From contig JACKHS010000020.1 of the NCBI GenBank assembly GCA_020638875.1, positions 1 to 61,959 on the forward strand: 61,959 bases of DNA. Direction: 5' to 3'. The position numbers and the translations under genes are program-made. Below, in pieces: positions 26,583 through 34,968 of this stretch. How positions within the stretch are numbered: the first letter of the stretch is position 1; each line of letters opens with the position of its first letter. The notes below the pieces were generated by a model. It saw only the letters and a list, made by a program, of their open reading frames with translations, searched no databases and was not told where the DNA came from. The DNA comes from Planctomycetota bacterium. GTDB lineage: Bacteria; Planctomycetota; UBA1135; GCA-002686595.

Positions 26583-28370
26583 TCAGAGCCCGAACTGCGC
26601 GTGCACCCAGCGCGGCCGGCTGTAGTCCCAGTTGGCCTCCGCCATGGCGGCCACGAAGACTGGGAAGCAGCGCTCCATGGCCTGCTGGTACTCCGGCGCG
26701 AGGCCCAGGCGCCGGCAGTACGCGTCGAGGAGCTCGCGCTCGCGCGGCCGCGGCCCGTGCGGGTCGAGCAGCAGCGCCCAGGCCCGGCGCATGTCCGGCA
26801 CGCGCGCCTGCTTGTACTCGTGCACGAGGAACTGGAGCAGGTCGTGGTAGGGCACGTCGGCGTCGACCGAGGAGCCCCAGTCGAGCAGGCCGAGCACGCG
26901 CCCCGCCGCGTCGACCTGCACGTGCTTGCTGCGCAGGTCCATGTGCGCGAGCACGCGCGGCACGGCGAGCCCGAGCACGCGCTCGCGCGTCTCGTCGCGC
27001 ATCCGCCGCAGCGCGCGCTCGGTCTCCGCGCGGCCGCAGAAGCGCGCGACGAGGTCGAAGCGCGCGCCGAAGTCGCGCTCGTACGCGGCCTCGTCGAGGA
27101 CGCGCGGCGGCGCGACGACCAGCCCCGCGAGGTGCTCGACCAGGTCGGCGAGCGTGCGCTCGACCTTGGCGACGTCGCCCGAGAGCTGCGGCGCGGTCAG
27201 GCCGCCGAGGCGCCGCTCGACCGACAGCGAGAGCCCCTCGACGACGCCGCGGAAGAGCGGCTGCGGCACGGGCAGCGTCGCGGTCGGCGACCACAGGCGC
27301 TCGAGCACCGCGTGGTGGCGCGCGATCTGCGCCTCCTGCTGCGGACTGAGCGGCACGTGCAGGCACCAGCGGCCGGCGGGCGCGTCGTCCGGCGCGTCGG
27401 GCACGCGCGTGAACACGACGGCGGTGTTGCCGCGCGTCGCGACGAGCTCGTCGACGACGGGCCGCGGCTCGCCGAGGCGTTCGGCCAGCGCGGCCAGCGC
27501 GCGCTCGACGCGCGGCGGCGTCGCGGCGACCGCGGGGCGCGCGGAGACGAGCGCGAAGCTCGGCGTGAGCAGCGGGAAGAGCCCCGCGCCGTAGGCCGCC
27601 ATCTTGAGCTGGTTGCGCCGCTCCATCGGCCCGATGTGCAGGTTCGGCCCGTCGCCGCCGAGGCCGACGACGTGCGTGAAGTCGAGCGAGTGGGGGTAGA
27701 GCGCCAGCGCGCGCTCGGGCGCCGCGCCGACGCGCGCCAGCGCCTTGCGGTGACCGGCGAGCGCGTGCTCGCCGCGCGCGCCGCGCGCCACGTCGACGAC
27801 GTACTGCACGGGCGAGGGCACCGCGAACTCGCCGCGCGCGCCGAGCGAGCGCTTGTAGCCCAGGCGGTTGTCGGCGACGAGCACGAGCTCGCCGCGCGTG
27901 ACGCGCCACAGCTCGCCGAGGTCGTGCGCGACGCCGCGCCGCGCGCTGGGCGGGCCGTCCTCCTGCAGCACGAGGTCGAAGGCGCCGTCCTCGAAGGGCA
28001 GCCGCGCGCCGGCCGCGCCGGGCACGAGCTCGGGCTCGACGCCGACGAGGTCGCGGCAGCGCGCGGCCTCGAACTCGAGCCGCTCGCGCGACGCGTCGTG
28101 CAGCACGAGCTCGAAGCCGGCGGCTGCCAACGCGTGCGCCGTGCCCGAGAACGCGTTGCCGACGAGCAGCGCGCGCCCGCCGCCCGCGCGCAGCAGCGGG
28201 TGCCACGCCGCGCGGCCCTCGCGCATGAGCAGCATCAGCCGCGCCGCGCGGTCCTCGGGCAGCGCGAGCAGCAGCGCCTCGACCGCGGCCTTGAACGTCG
28301 CGCCGCCGCGCATGGCGGCGAGGAACGCGTCGAGCTCGCCGGGAAGCAGCGGGACGGGGGCCGCGCTCAT
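26583..28370 (-). CDS. Two-domain protein: SAM-methyltransferase-like plus aminoglycoside-phosphotransferase-like
   Basis: 595 residues from MSAAPVPLLPGELDAF. The N-terminal ~200 residues look like a class I methyltransferase (RALLVGNAFSGTAHALAAAG as motif I, LVLHDASRERLE, FEDGAFDLVLQEDG, LGELWRVTRGELVLVADN), though motif I lacks the usual GxGxG. The C-terminal half resembles the APH/choline-kinase fold: VLAHMDLRSKHVQV at about 475 stands for HxDxxxxN with His in place of the metal-binding Asn, and LLDWGSS supplies the later Asp. It may modify a sugar or lipid head group, or one domain may be inactive. The start overlaps the stop of the membrane gene at 28367 by 4 nt, so they are translationally coupled. 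Confidence 0.75.
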   Translation of the reverse strand: MSAAPVPLLPGELDAFLAAMRGGATFKAAVEALLLALPEDRAARLMLLMREGRAAWHPLLRAGGGRALLVGNAFSGTAHALAAAGFELVLHDASRERLEFEAARCRDLVGVEPELVPGAAGARLPFEDGAFDLVLQEDGPPSARRGVAHDLGELWRVTRGELVLVADNRLGYKRSLGARGEFAVPSPVQYVVDVARGARGEHALAGHRKALARVGAAPERALALYPHSLDFTHVVGLGGDGPNLHIGPMERRNQLKMAAYGAGLFPLLTPSFALVSARPAVAATPPRVERALAALAERLGEPRPVVDELVATRGNTAVVFTRVPDAPDDAPAGRWCLHVPLSPQQEAQIARHHAVLERLWSPTATLPVPQPLFRGVVEGLSLSVERRLGGLTAPQLSGDVAKVERTLADLVEHLAGLVVAPPRVLDEAAYERDFGARFDLVARFCGRAETERALRRMRDETRERVLGLAVPRVLAHMDLRSKHVQVDAAGRVLGLLDWGSSVDADVPYHDLLQFLVHEYKQARVPDMRRAWALLLDPHGPRPRERELLDAYCRRLGLAPEYQQAMERCFPVFVAAMAEANWDYSRPRWVHAQFGL

Positions 28371-28828
28371 GCCGGCAAGAGCGGCGGGAGGAAGAACGCG
28401 ACCAGGCACAGCAGCCCGGCGACGCCGAGCGCGCGCGCGCGGCGGTCGGCCGTGAGCCGCCAGGCGTGGCGCCCCGTGCCCATCCAGGCGGCCGAGATCA
28501 GGAGGCGCTCGCCGACCGCGCCGACCACCGGCAGCGCGAGGTGGAGTCCGAGGGCGACGGCGAACACGGCCGCGTGGATCGAGTCCGCACGTCGCAGGTG
28601 CCCGTGCCGCGGCCGCAGCGCCCCCGGCAGCGTGGCGAGCCGCGCGCCGAACACGAGCGCCCACAGCCACCCGAGCGGCGCGAGCCCCCACGCCAGCGCG
28701 CCCAGCATCCAGCTCGCCGACAGCGTCGCGCCCAGCTCCCAGCCCCTGCCGTAGCCCGGCCACCCGGGCGGCAGCCACGCGAGCACGACGCGTCCGACCG
28801 CGAGTTGCACGAGGGTCTCCAGCAGCAC
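28367..28828 (-). CDS. Small integral membrane protein
   Basis: 153 residues with four or five hydrophobic segments (LVQLAVGRVVLAWLPP, LGATLSASWMLGALAWGLAPLGWLWALVFG, AAVFAVALGLHLALPVVG, ALGVAGLLCLVAFFLPPLLP). The loops are Arg-rich and therefore probably cytoplasmic. The stop overlaps the start of the methyltransferase/kinase-like gene (ATGA), so the two are co-translated, and the membrane protein may anchor or serve its partner. No family is recognised. Its start lies 10 bp from the left end of the repeat at 28838. Confidence 0.72.
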   Translation of the reverse strand: MLLETLVQLAVGRVVLAWLPPGWPGYGRGWELGATLSASWMLGALAWGLAPLGWLWALVFGARLATLPGALRPRHGHLRRADSIHAAVFAVALGLHLALPVVGAVGERLLISAAWMGTGRHAWRLTADRRARALGVAGLLCLVAFFLPPLLPA

Positions 28829-28837
28829 GCGCGTAGC

Positions 28838-29015
28838 CTAGCCCGGACCTTGCGTGAACGCGCGCACCGGACCGAGCAACCGGCCGGCGTGGCAGGCCTC
28901 TCGGCGCCCGACTTCCGCGACGACTCGTTCGGTGTCGCCTGCGACGCCGGGAGGCGCGAGGCACCGCCCGGCGCCGTGTCCGGTACACGCCTTCCTGAAG
29001 GGTCCGGCCCGGCTA
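28838..29015. repeat. Dispersed inverted-repeat element, copy 2
   Basis: 178 bp between divergent genes. The left end (CTAGCCCGGACCTTGCGTGAA, first 20 considered) and interior (CAACCGGCCGGCG, GACGACTCGTTC, GTCGCCTGCG) align with the copy at 47889-48091. The right end (TTCCTGAAGGGTCCGGCCCG GCTAT) is a degenerate complement of the left with a 4-nt insertion. It lies immediately upstream of the amidase gene at 29029 and so may carry or disrupt that gene's promoter. Confidence 0.75.
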
Positions 29016-29028
29016 TCCTCCCCGACCC

Positions 29029-29823
29029 ATGCGCGCCGCCGTCCACCAGTTCGACGTCACCTGCGACGCGGCCGCGAACCTCGCCGCCGCCGAGCGCGGG
29101 TTGCGCGCGGCCGCCGACGCCGGCGCGCGGCTCGTCGTGCTGCCGGAGATGTGGCCGACCTCGTTCCCGCCCGAGGGCGGCACGCCCGCGCGGCTCGACG
29201 AGACCGACGCGGCGTGGGAGCGCGTACGCGAGCTGTCGCGCGAGCTCGAGCTCGTCGTGGCCGGCAGCGGCTTCGGCCGCACGGGCGACCTGCCGAGCAA
29301 CCGCATGCTCGTCGTCGACCGCGGCGAGGTCGCCAGCGCGTACGACAAGGTGCACCTCTTCTCGCCGACCGCCGAGGGCGCGACGTTCGCGGCGGGCGCG
29401 ACGCCGCCGCCGGTGACCGCGACGTCCGTCGGCCGCGTGTGCGCCGTCGTCTGCTACGACCTGCGCTTCGCCGGGCTGCTCGACGCGCCCTGGCGCGCGG
29501 GCTTCGACCACCTGCTCGTCAGCGCGCAGTGGCCCGTGCCGCGCATCGCGCACTGGCGCGCGCTCGTCGTCGCGCGCGCCGTCGAACGCCAGTGCTTCGT
29601 CGTCGCGTCGAACCGCACCGGCTTCGCCGAGGTCGGCCGCCGGCGCCTGCCGCTCGAGTTCCCGGGCGCGTCGCTCGTCGTCTCGCCGCACGGCGCGGTG
29701 CTGGCCGACGCGGGCGCGGCCGAGGCGACCGCGTGGGCCGACCTCGACCTCGGCGAGGCGCGCGCCTACCGCACGCGCATCCCGCTGCACAAGGACGAGC
29801 GCCCTGACGTCTACGGTCGTTGA
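29029..29823 (+). CDS. Carbon-nitrogen hydrolase (nitrilase superfamily, omega-amidase-like)
   Basis: 264 residues, the usual single-domain size. The catalytic triad is visible: Glu40 (VVLPEMW), Lys107 (YDKVHLF) and Cys142 (VCYDLRF). PLEFPGASLVVSPHGAVLADAG is the conserved late segment. YDLRFxxLxR-type and DKVHLFS motifs place it nearest the Nit2/YafV group, which hydrolyse omega-amides such as 2-oxoglutaramate; the substrate is not proven. Cytoplasmic. The ATG lies 13 bp after the right end of the 28838 repeat, with TATCCT in the repeat terminus possibly serving as a -10 box. It converges with trkA, whose stop is 10 bp away. Confidence 0.9.
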   Translation: MRAAVHQFDVTCDAAANLAAAERGLRAAADAGARLVVLPEMWPTSFPPEGGTPARLDETDAAWERVRELSRELELVVAGSGFGRTGDLPSNRMLVVDRGEVASAYDKVHLFSPTAEGATFAAGATPPPVTATSVGRVCAVVCYDLRFAGLLDAPWRAGFDHLLVSAQWPVPRIAHWRALVVARAVERQCFVVASNRTGFAEVGRRRLPLEFPGASLVVSPHGAVLADAGAAEATAWADLDLGEARAYRTRIPLHKDERPDVYGR

Positions 29824-29833
29824 GCGCCCGCGC

Positions 29834-30508
29834 CTACTTCTTCAGCGCCGTGACGAAGTGCGCGATGTCGAGGTCGCTGCCGACGAGCGCGAGGATCTCG
29901 CCCTTGAGCAGCGGCTTCTTCGGGTCGGGGATCGGGTCGAAGCGGTAGCCGCTCTCCATCTTCGGGTCGGGCCGCTTGATGCCCACGACGTTGAGGCGGT
30001 AGCGCTTGCGCAGCTCGAGGTCGAGCAGCGAGCGGCCGACCGCGCCCGGCGGCGCCTCGGCCTCCGCGAGGCTGAAGCCGTCGGCGAGCTCGAAGTACTC
30101 GGTCACGTCCGGCGCGAGCAGGCCCTGCACGACGCGCCGCGCGGCGGCCTCCTCGGGGTTGAGCACCTCGGTGGCGCCCACCTCGCGCAGGATCTCCGCG
30201 TGCGTCGTCGTCACCGCGCGCGCGACGATGCGCGGGACGCCCAGGCGCGCCGCGTGCACGACGGCGAGCACCTGCGCCTCGAAGTTGCGGCCGATGGCGG
30301 CGAGGAAGACGTCCGCCTCGCCGACGTCGTGGGCCTCGAGCGCGGCGCGGTTCGACGCGTCGCAGCACACCGCGAGGCTGACATCGTCCTTGATGGACTC
30401 GACGAAGTGCATCTCGCGGTCGATGGCGATGACCTCCGCGCCGCTGCGCGCGAGCGCGACCGCGGCGGCGTACCCGAACTCTCCGAGACCGACGACGACA
30501 CTCTTCAT
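29834..30508 (-). CDS. trkA: TrkA/KtrA-type potassium uptake regulatory subunit
   Basis: 224 residues: one RCK-N Rossmann domain (VVVGLGEFGYAAAVAL, G7/G9/G12; acidic end IAIDRE) and one RCK-C domain (about 135-224, with LRKRYRLNVVGIKRP and LKGEILALVGSDLDI). This single-unit form matches KtrA or half-length TrkA rather than the doubled E. coli TrkA. It binds nucleotides and gates the TrkH pore on the cytoplasmic face. It is the last gene of the operon HTH-EIIA, ClC, TrkH, TrkA; the gap to trkH is 35 nt. Longer in-frame sequence upstream is out-of-frame trkH and was discarded. Confidence 0.93.
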   Translation of the reverse strand: MKSVVVGLGEFGYAAAVALARSGAEVIAIDREMHFVESIKDDVSLAVCCDASNRAALEAHDVGEADVFLAAIGRNFEAQVLAVVHAARLGVPRIVARAVTTTHAEILREVGATEVLNPEEAAARRVVQGLLAPDVTEYFELADGFSLAEAEAPPGAVGRSLLDLELRKRYRLNVVGIKRPDPKMESGYRFDPIPDPKKPLLKGEILALVGSDLDIAHFVTALKK

Positions 30509-30543
30509 GGGCGCAAGGGCTGCAGGGGGAGAGCGCGCGCGGC

Positions 30544-32367
30544 TCAGCCGACGACGAGCTCCTCCTCGGGGTACTGGTAGTTCTCGCCGGAGCGGCGGGA
30601 GCGGAAGACGGACAGGATCAACGCCAGCGGGCCGACGCGGCCCATGAACATCGCCACGCACAGCACCACGCGGCCGGCGCCGCCGAACTGCGTCGTGACG
30701 CCGGTCGAGAGGCCGACCGTGGAGAGCGCCGAGACCACCTCGAAGATCCTGTCGCGGAAGGCGACGTGCGGGTCGGTGATCGACAGCACGAACACGAAGG
30801 TACCGGCGGCGGCGACGTAGAGCACGAACACGCTCAGGGCGCCGCGCACGAGCACGCGCGAGAGGCTGCGGCCGGCCACCTCGACGCCCGGGCGCCCGGT
30901 CGCCATCGCGCGCAGCGCGACGAGCAGCACGGCGAAGGTCACCGTCTTGATGCCGCCGCCCGTGGACAGCGGGCCCGCGCCGATCGCCATCAGGCCGATG
31001 ACGAGCACCAGCGTCGCGTCGGTCAGGTCCTCGAAGGGCACGGTGTTGAAGCCGGCCGTGCGCGGCGTGACCGCCTGGAACGCGGAGGCCAGTGCCGCCT
31101 CGCCCGGCGGGCGGCCGGCCAGCACGCCGTGCCGCTCCAGCGCCCAGAACCCGACGAAGCCGACGAGCAGCAGGCCGCCGGTCATCCACAGCGAGAGCCG
31201 CGTCTGCAGCGACAGGCGCTTGTGGGCCTTGCCCTGGTGCAGGCGCTGGAAGAAGCGGAAGCGCCGGAAGAAAGGCGCGCGCGTGATGCGGTGCAGCACC
31301 AGCTCGCGCGTCACCGGCATCCCCAGGCCGCCGAGCACGATCAGCACCATCAGGACGAGGTTCACGCCGACCGCGTCGTCGAGCTGCACCAGGCTGTCGC
31401 CCTGCAGCGAGAAGCCCGCGTTGCAGAAGGCGGACACGGCGTGGAAGACGCACCAGTAGCCGCGCCACAGCCCCGGGCCGCTGCCCGCCGGCAGCGAGAA
31501 GTACAGGAGCAGCGCGCCGACGCCCTCGACCAGCAGCATCCACAGCACCACGTGCCAGACGAAGCGCCGCGCCTCGCGCAGGGTCGAGCTGTTGGTCAGG
31601 TCGCGCAGCGCCACGGTCTGCGGGACGCTGAAGCTCTTCGTGGCGAGCACCGAGCCGAAGGCGACGAATGTGATGATGCCCAGGCCCCCGACCTGGAACA
31701 GGAACAGGATCACCACCTGCCCGAGCAGCGAGAACTCGGCGCCCGTGTCGCGCACCGCGAGGCCCGTCACGCACGACGCGCTCGTGGACGTGAAGAGCGC
31801 GTCGAGGAAGGTGATCGGCGCGGCGCCCTCGGCGCGGCTGCCCGGCAGCAGCAGCAGGAGCGTGCCCAGCGTGATGAGCAGCGCGAACGAGCCCATGAAG
31901 AGGTACTCGGCCGGCACTTTCGACGAGAGGTAGCGCTCCTGCGCCTGCAGCGCGCGCAGCACCAGCGTCAGCAGCAGGAAGACCTGCACCAGCGCGAGCA
32001 ACAGCTTCGCCACCGAGCGCACGTGCACCATGCCGAGCAGCTCGGCCAGGTTCTCCTCCGTGCCCAGCAGCGCCAGGGCCGCGAGGCTCAGACCGAACAG
32101 GCCCAGCAGCGCGAACTCGTGCCAGCGCGTGCGCAGCACGGCGCGCCGCTCGCCGCCGTGCGCCATCACGAGCCGCAGCGCCAGGTCGACGCCGAACAGC
32201 GCCGCGAGGCCCCAGTCCAGCACCTCGATCAGCTCGATGCTGCGCTCGTCGAGCCGGAAGCCGTACTCGAGCACGAGCGTGGTCAGCGCGGCCAGCGCGA
32301 CCAGCACCATCACGACGCGCGGCAGGCCGAGGCGGCGCTCGCCTTCGGGGGGGGCGGTGGACCTCAC
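30544..32367 (-). CDS. trkH: TrkH/KtrB-family potassium transporter pore subunit
   Basis: 607 residues. The first ~150 form an extra hydrophobic domain (four or so TM helices ending LVLRALQAQERYLSSKVPAEY) not found in E. coli TrkH. The TrkH core has four selectivity-filter loops: TSTSASCVTGLAV, HAVSAFCNAGFSLQ, QAVTPRTAGFNTVP and STVGLSTGVT, each with the conserved filter Gly. Between TM segments lies the basic cytoplasmic loop APFFRRFRFFQRLHQGKAHKR. Its stop lies 35 nt before trkA and its start 4 nt after the ClC stop. It mediates K+ (or Na+/K+) uptake, with gating by TrkA inferred. Confidence 0.93.
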   Translation of the reverse strand: MRSTAPPEGERRLGLPRVVMVLVALAALTTLVLEYGFRLDERSIELIEVLDWGLAALFGVDLALRLVMAHGGERRAVLRTRWHEFALLGLFGLSLAALALLGTEENLAELLGMVHVRSVAKLLLALVQVFLLLTLVLRALQAQERYLSSKVPAEYLFMGSFALLITLGTLLLLLPGSRAEGAAPITFLDALFTSTSASCVTGLAVRDTGAEFSLLGQVVILFLFQVGGLGIITFVAFGSVLATKSFSVPQTVALRDLTNSSTLREARRFVWHVVLWMLLVEGVGALLLYFSLPAGSGPGLWRGYWCVFHAVSAFCNAGFSLQGDSLVQLDDAVGVNLVLMVLIVLGGLGMPVTRELVLHRITRAPFFRRFRFFQRLHQGKAHKRLSLQTRLSLWMTGGLLLVGFVGFWALERHGVLAGRPPGEAALASAFQAVTPRTAGFNTVPFEDLTDATLVLVIGLMAIGAGPLSTGGGIKTVTFAVLLVALRAMATGRPGVEVAGRSLSRVLVRGALSVFVLYVAAAGTFVFVLSITDPHVAFRDRIFEVVSALSTVGLSTGVTTQFGGAGRVVLCVAMFMGRVGPLALILSVFRSRRSGENYQYPEEELVVG

Positions 32368-32371
32368 GCCG

Positions 32372-34120
32372 TCACGCTCCCGTCTGCGCGTTCAGCTCGC
32401 GCCGGTAGTGGTCGAACAGCGAGGACTTGCTGACGAGGCCCACGAAGCGCCCCTGGCGCGTCACGGGCAGCACCCAGACGCGGTCGCGCTCGAAGATCTC
32501 CATCGCCTCGCTCAGCGTCGTGTCCGCGTCCACCGGCTGCGGCGTCGGGCTCATGATCATGCCGACCAGCGTGACGTGCACGAGCTCGGGGTCGAGCAGC
32601 ACTTCGCGCGTCGCGGCGACGTCGACCATGCCGGCGTACTGCTCCGAGCCGGCGCGCAGCACGGGGAAGTTGTTGCGGCGCGAGAGCTTGAGCACGCGCA
32701 GGAAGCCCTCCAGCGGCATGTCCTCCGACACCGGCGTGACCTCGGCGTCGAGCACGTCGCGCACGCGGATGTCGGTCAGGATGCGCTGGTCGGTGCCGGG
32801 TCGCAGCAGTTCACCGCGGCGCGCCAGCTCCCAGTTGTAGATCGAGTAGCGGTCGAAGCGGCGCGCGACGAGCAGCGCCAGCACCGAGACCGTCATCAGC
32901 GGCAGGATCACGTCGTAGCCGCGCGTGACCTCGAGCACCAGGAAGATGCCCGTCAGCGGCGCCTGCATGACGCCCGCGACGAGGCCCGCCATGCCGACCA
33001 GCGCGTAGCTGCCGGGGTGCGCGAACTGCTCGCCGGGGAAGGCCGCGCGCAGGCCGCGCGCGAACGTGTCGCCGAGCAGCGAGCCGAGCACGAGCGACGG
33101 CGCGAAGATGCCGCCGGGCGTGCCCGAACCGAGCGTCAGGCTCGAGGCCAGCAGCTTGCCGAACAGCAGCACCACGCACAGACCCAGGCTGAGCTCGAGC
33201 TGGTCGTCGATCGCCGCGCTCGCCACGTCGTAGCCCTCGCCGATCGCGTCGGGCGAGACGAGGCCGATGCCGCCCACCACCAGGCCCAGCAGCACCACCG
33301 GCACGAGGCGGTTCTTCGACAGGCGGTCGGAGAGCCCGTGCACGAGGTGCGTCGACTTCACGAACAGCACCGACACGAGCCCGGCCAGGAGCCCGAGCAC
33401 CGCGCACAGCGCCAGGTCGCGCGGACCCATCTCGAAGGGCGCGTGCAGGAACGACGCGCGGTCGCCGAGCAGCAGCCGCGACAGCTCGGTGCCGGCCACC
33501 GAGGCGATCGCGAGCGGGACGATCGTGTGCGCGCTCCACTCGGCGAGCACGACCTCGATCGCGAAGATCATGCCCGTCATCGGCGCGTTGAAGATGCCCG
33601 AGATGCCGCCCGCGACGCCTGCCGCGAGCAGCACCGAGCGGCGCCGTTCGTCCACGCCGAACCAGCCGCCCAGCGTCGAGCCGATGGCCGCGCCGGTGTA
33701 GACCGTGGGACCTTCGAGGCCGGCCGACGCGCCCGACGCGACGTTGACGAGGCTGCCCAGCCAGCGCGAGAACATCGCGCGCTTGCGCATGCCGCCGCCG
33801 CCGCGGCAGACCGCGCGGATGACCTCCGGCACGCCGTGGCCGGCCGGCTCGCGGAACACGCGCGCGACGATCAGCACGCCGAGCAGACCGCCCAGCGCCG
33901 GCAGCAGCAGCGCGACGGCGCCGTGGCGGTAGGGCGCCAGGCCGTGGAAGGCCAGGTGCACGAGGCGCCGCAGCAACACCGCCGCCGCGCCGCTCGCCAG
34001 GCCGACGACCAGCGCCATGACGAGCAGCCGGCCCCAGTGCTCCTCGGGCTGCCCCAGCACCTGCAGGCGGCGCACGAGCGCGCCGCTCGGCAGGAAGGAA
34101 CGCTTGTCCTCGGCGGCCAT
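32372..34120 (-). CDS. ClC-family chloride transporter with C-terminal CBS pair
   Basis: 582 residues. The signature ClC loops are present: GHGVPEVIRAV (for GxGIPE), SAGLEGPTVYTGAAIGS (the GxEGP loop with the gating Glu), GSGTPGGIFAPSLVLGS and MTGMIFAIEV. The gating Glu is consistent with either a channel or a Cl-/H+ antiporter. Two CBS domains follow from about 450 (IRVRDVLDAEVTPVSEDMPL; MIMSPTPQPVDADTTLSEA), which in the family sense adenine nucleotides. The gene is tightly packed between the HTH-EIIA gene (6 nt) and trkH (4 nt), so anion flux is probably tied to K+ uptake for charge balance. Confidence 0.93.
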   Translation of the reverse strand: MAAEDKRSFLPSGALVRRLQVLGQPEEHWGRLLVMALVVGLASGAAAVLLRRLVHLAFHGLAPYRHGAVALLLPALGGLLGVLIVARVFREPAGHGVPEVIRAVCRGGGGMRKRAMFSRWLGSLVNVASGASAGLEGPTVYTGAAIGSTLGGWFGVDERRRSVLLAAGVAGGISGIFNAPMTGMIFAIEVVLAEWSAHTIVPLAIASVAGTELSRLLLGDRASFLHAPFEMGPRDLALCAVLGLLAGLVSVLFVKSTHLVHGLSDRLSKNRLVPVVLLGLVVGGIGLVSPDAIGEGYDVASAAIDDQLELSLGLCVVLLFGKLLASSLTLGSGTPGGIFAPSLVLGSLLGDTFARGLRAAFPGEQFAHPGSYALVGMAGLVAGVMQAPLTGIFLVLEVTRGYDVILPLMTVSVLALLVARRFDRYSIYNWELARRGELLRPGTDQRILTDIRVRDVLDAEVTPVSEDMPLEGFLRVLKLSRRNNFPVLRAGSEQYAGMVDVAATREVLLDPELVHVTLVGMIMSPTPQPVDADTTLSEAMEIFERDRVWVLPVTRQGRFVGLVSKSSLFDHYRRELNAQTGA

Positions 34121-34126
34121 CGCGGC

Positions 34127-34776
34127 TCAGGCGTCCTTGTGGATGGCGCGCAGGTGCTGCGCCAGCTCCGACTTCGAGGGGCGCTCCAGCAGGAACTCGT
34201 CGAAGCCCGGCTCGCGCAACGCGTAGGCGATGCGCGACAGCAGTTGCAGGTGCACCGCCGTGCTCGGCGAGAGCACGAGGAAGGCGGTGTGCACCGGCAG
34301 GCGATCGATCGCGGCCCAGTCCACCGGCGGGTCGAGGAACACCACGCTCAGGCGCGCCGCCTCGACCACGTCGGGCCGCGGCTGCCGCGGGTGGGGGATC
34401 GCGACGCCGTGGCCCAGCGCCGTCGCGGCCAGGCGCTCGCGCTCGAGCACGGCCTCGAGCAGCGTCGCGTGCGCGGCCGGCGCCAGCGCGCGCGCGCGCA
34501 CGCGCCCTCGATCACCGCGCCTGCGTCGGCCGCGCCCTCGACGCGCGTCACCGCGCCGCGCTCGACGGCCTCGGCCAGCAGGTTCTCGGGCGCCGCGCCC
34601 GGCCCGCCCGCGCGCGCCGTCGGGCACATGCCGCGCCGCCGCGACCAGGCCACGAGCACGTCGCGGTCGAAGCGGCTGCCGCGCAGGCCCGCTTCGGCCA
34701 TCAGCCCCTGCCGGATCCAACGATCCAGCGTGGGCCGGCTCACGCCCAGGTACTCGGCGGCTTCGTCCAGCTTCAT
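34127..34776 (-). pseudogene. HTH plus PTS EIIA (PtsN-like) regulator, frameshifted at a (GC)7 tract
   Basis: The ATG at 34776 opens an excisionase/MerR-type HTH (MKLDEAAEYLGVSRPTLDRW, about 1-50). The frame breaks at GC x7 (34486-34499); past it, another frame continues a type-2 EIIA domain (ATLLEAVLERERLAATALGH, then GVAIPHPR with the phospho-accepting His) to the stop at 34127. Removing one GC unit gives a continuous 215-residue protein. As written, the product stops after 142 residues. Known biology: E. coli EIIA-Ntr (PtsN) binds TrkA and restrains K+ uptake. The operon position before ClC-TrkH-TrkA fits such a role, with the HTH adding possible DNA binding. The frameshift could be real, phase-variable or a sequencing error. 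Confidence 0.82.
34486..34499. repeat. (GC)7 dinucleotide tract inside the HTH-EIIA gene
   Basis: Fourteen bases of alternating GC lie exactly at the point where the HTH and EIIA halves change frame. A 2-nt change restores the full reading frame. Confidence 0.8.
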
Positions 34777-34936
34777 GGCGGGGGGTCCTGAAGCCGGGAG
34801 TGTAGCGTCTCGATCCCTCCGCCTCGCCGCGCATCGACACAACGCTGTCGCGGAGGCTCGCCGCGACCGCCGCCTCCCCCTCTCCGCCCCCGACGGGCCA
34901 CCCGTCGACGCGGTGCTGCGGAGGCCGCCGCCCCGG

Positions 34937-34968
34937 CGCCGATTGACTTCCTGGACCGGCTCCTAGGG
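34937..34968. repeat. Half copy of the CTAG-ended palindromic element
   Basis: The last 30 bases up to CCTAGGGC match the right arm of the element at 59464-59559 at about 21 of 30 positions (GAC/ GTCC, GGACxGGCTxCTAG). The CTAG supplies the stop of the gene at 34963. No second arm was found in the 160 bp to the left. Confidence 0.4.

Noticed and set aside
29834..31774. Extended TrkA of 646 residues
   Set aside because: The upstream two thirds read through trkH in the wrong frame; TrkA begins at MKSVVVGLGEFGY.
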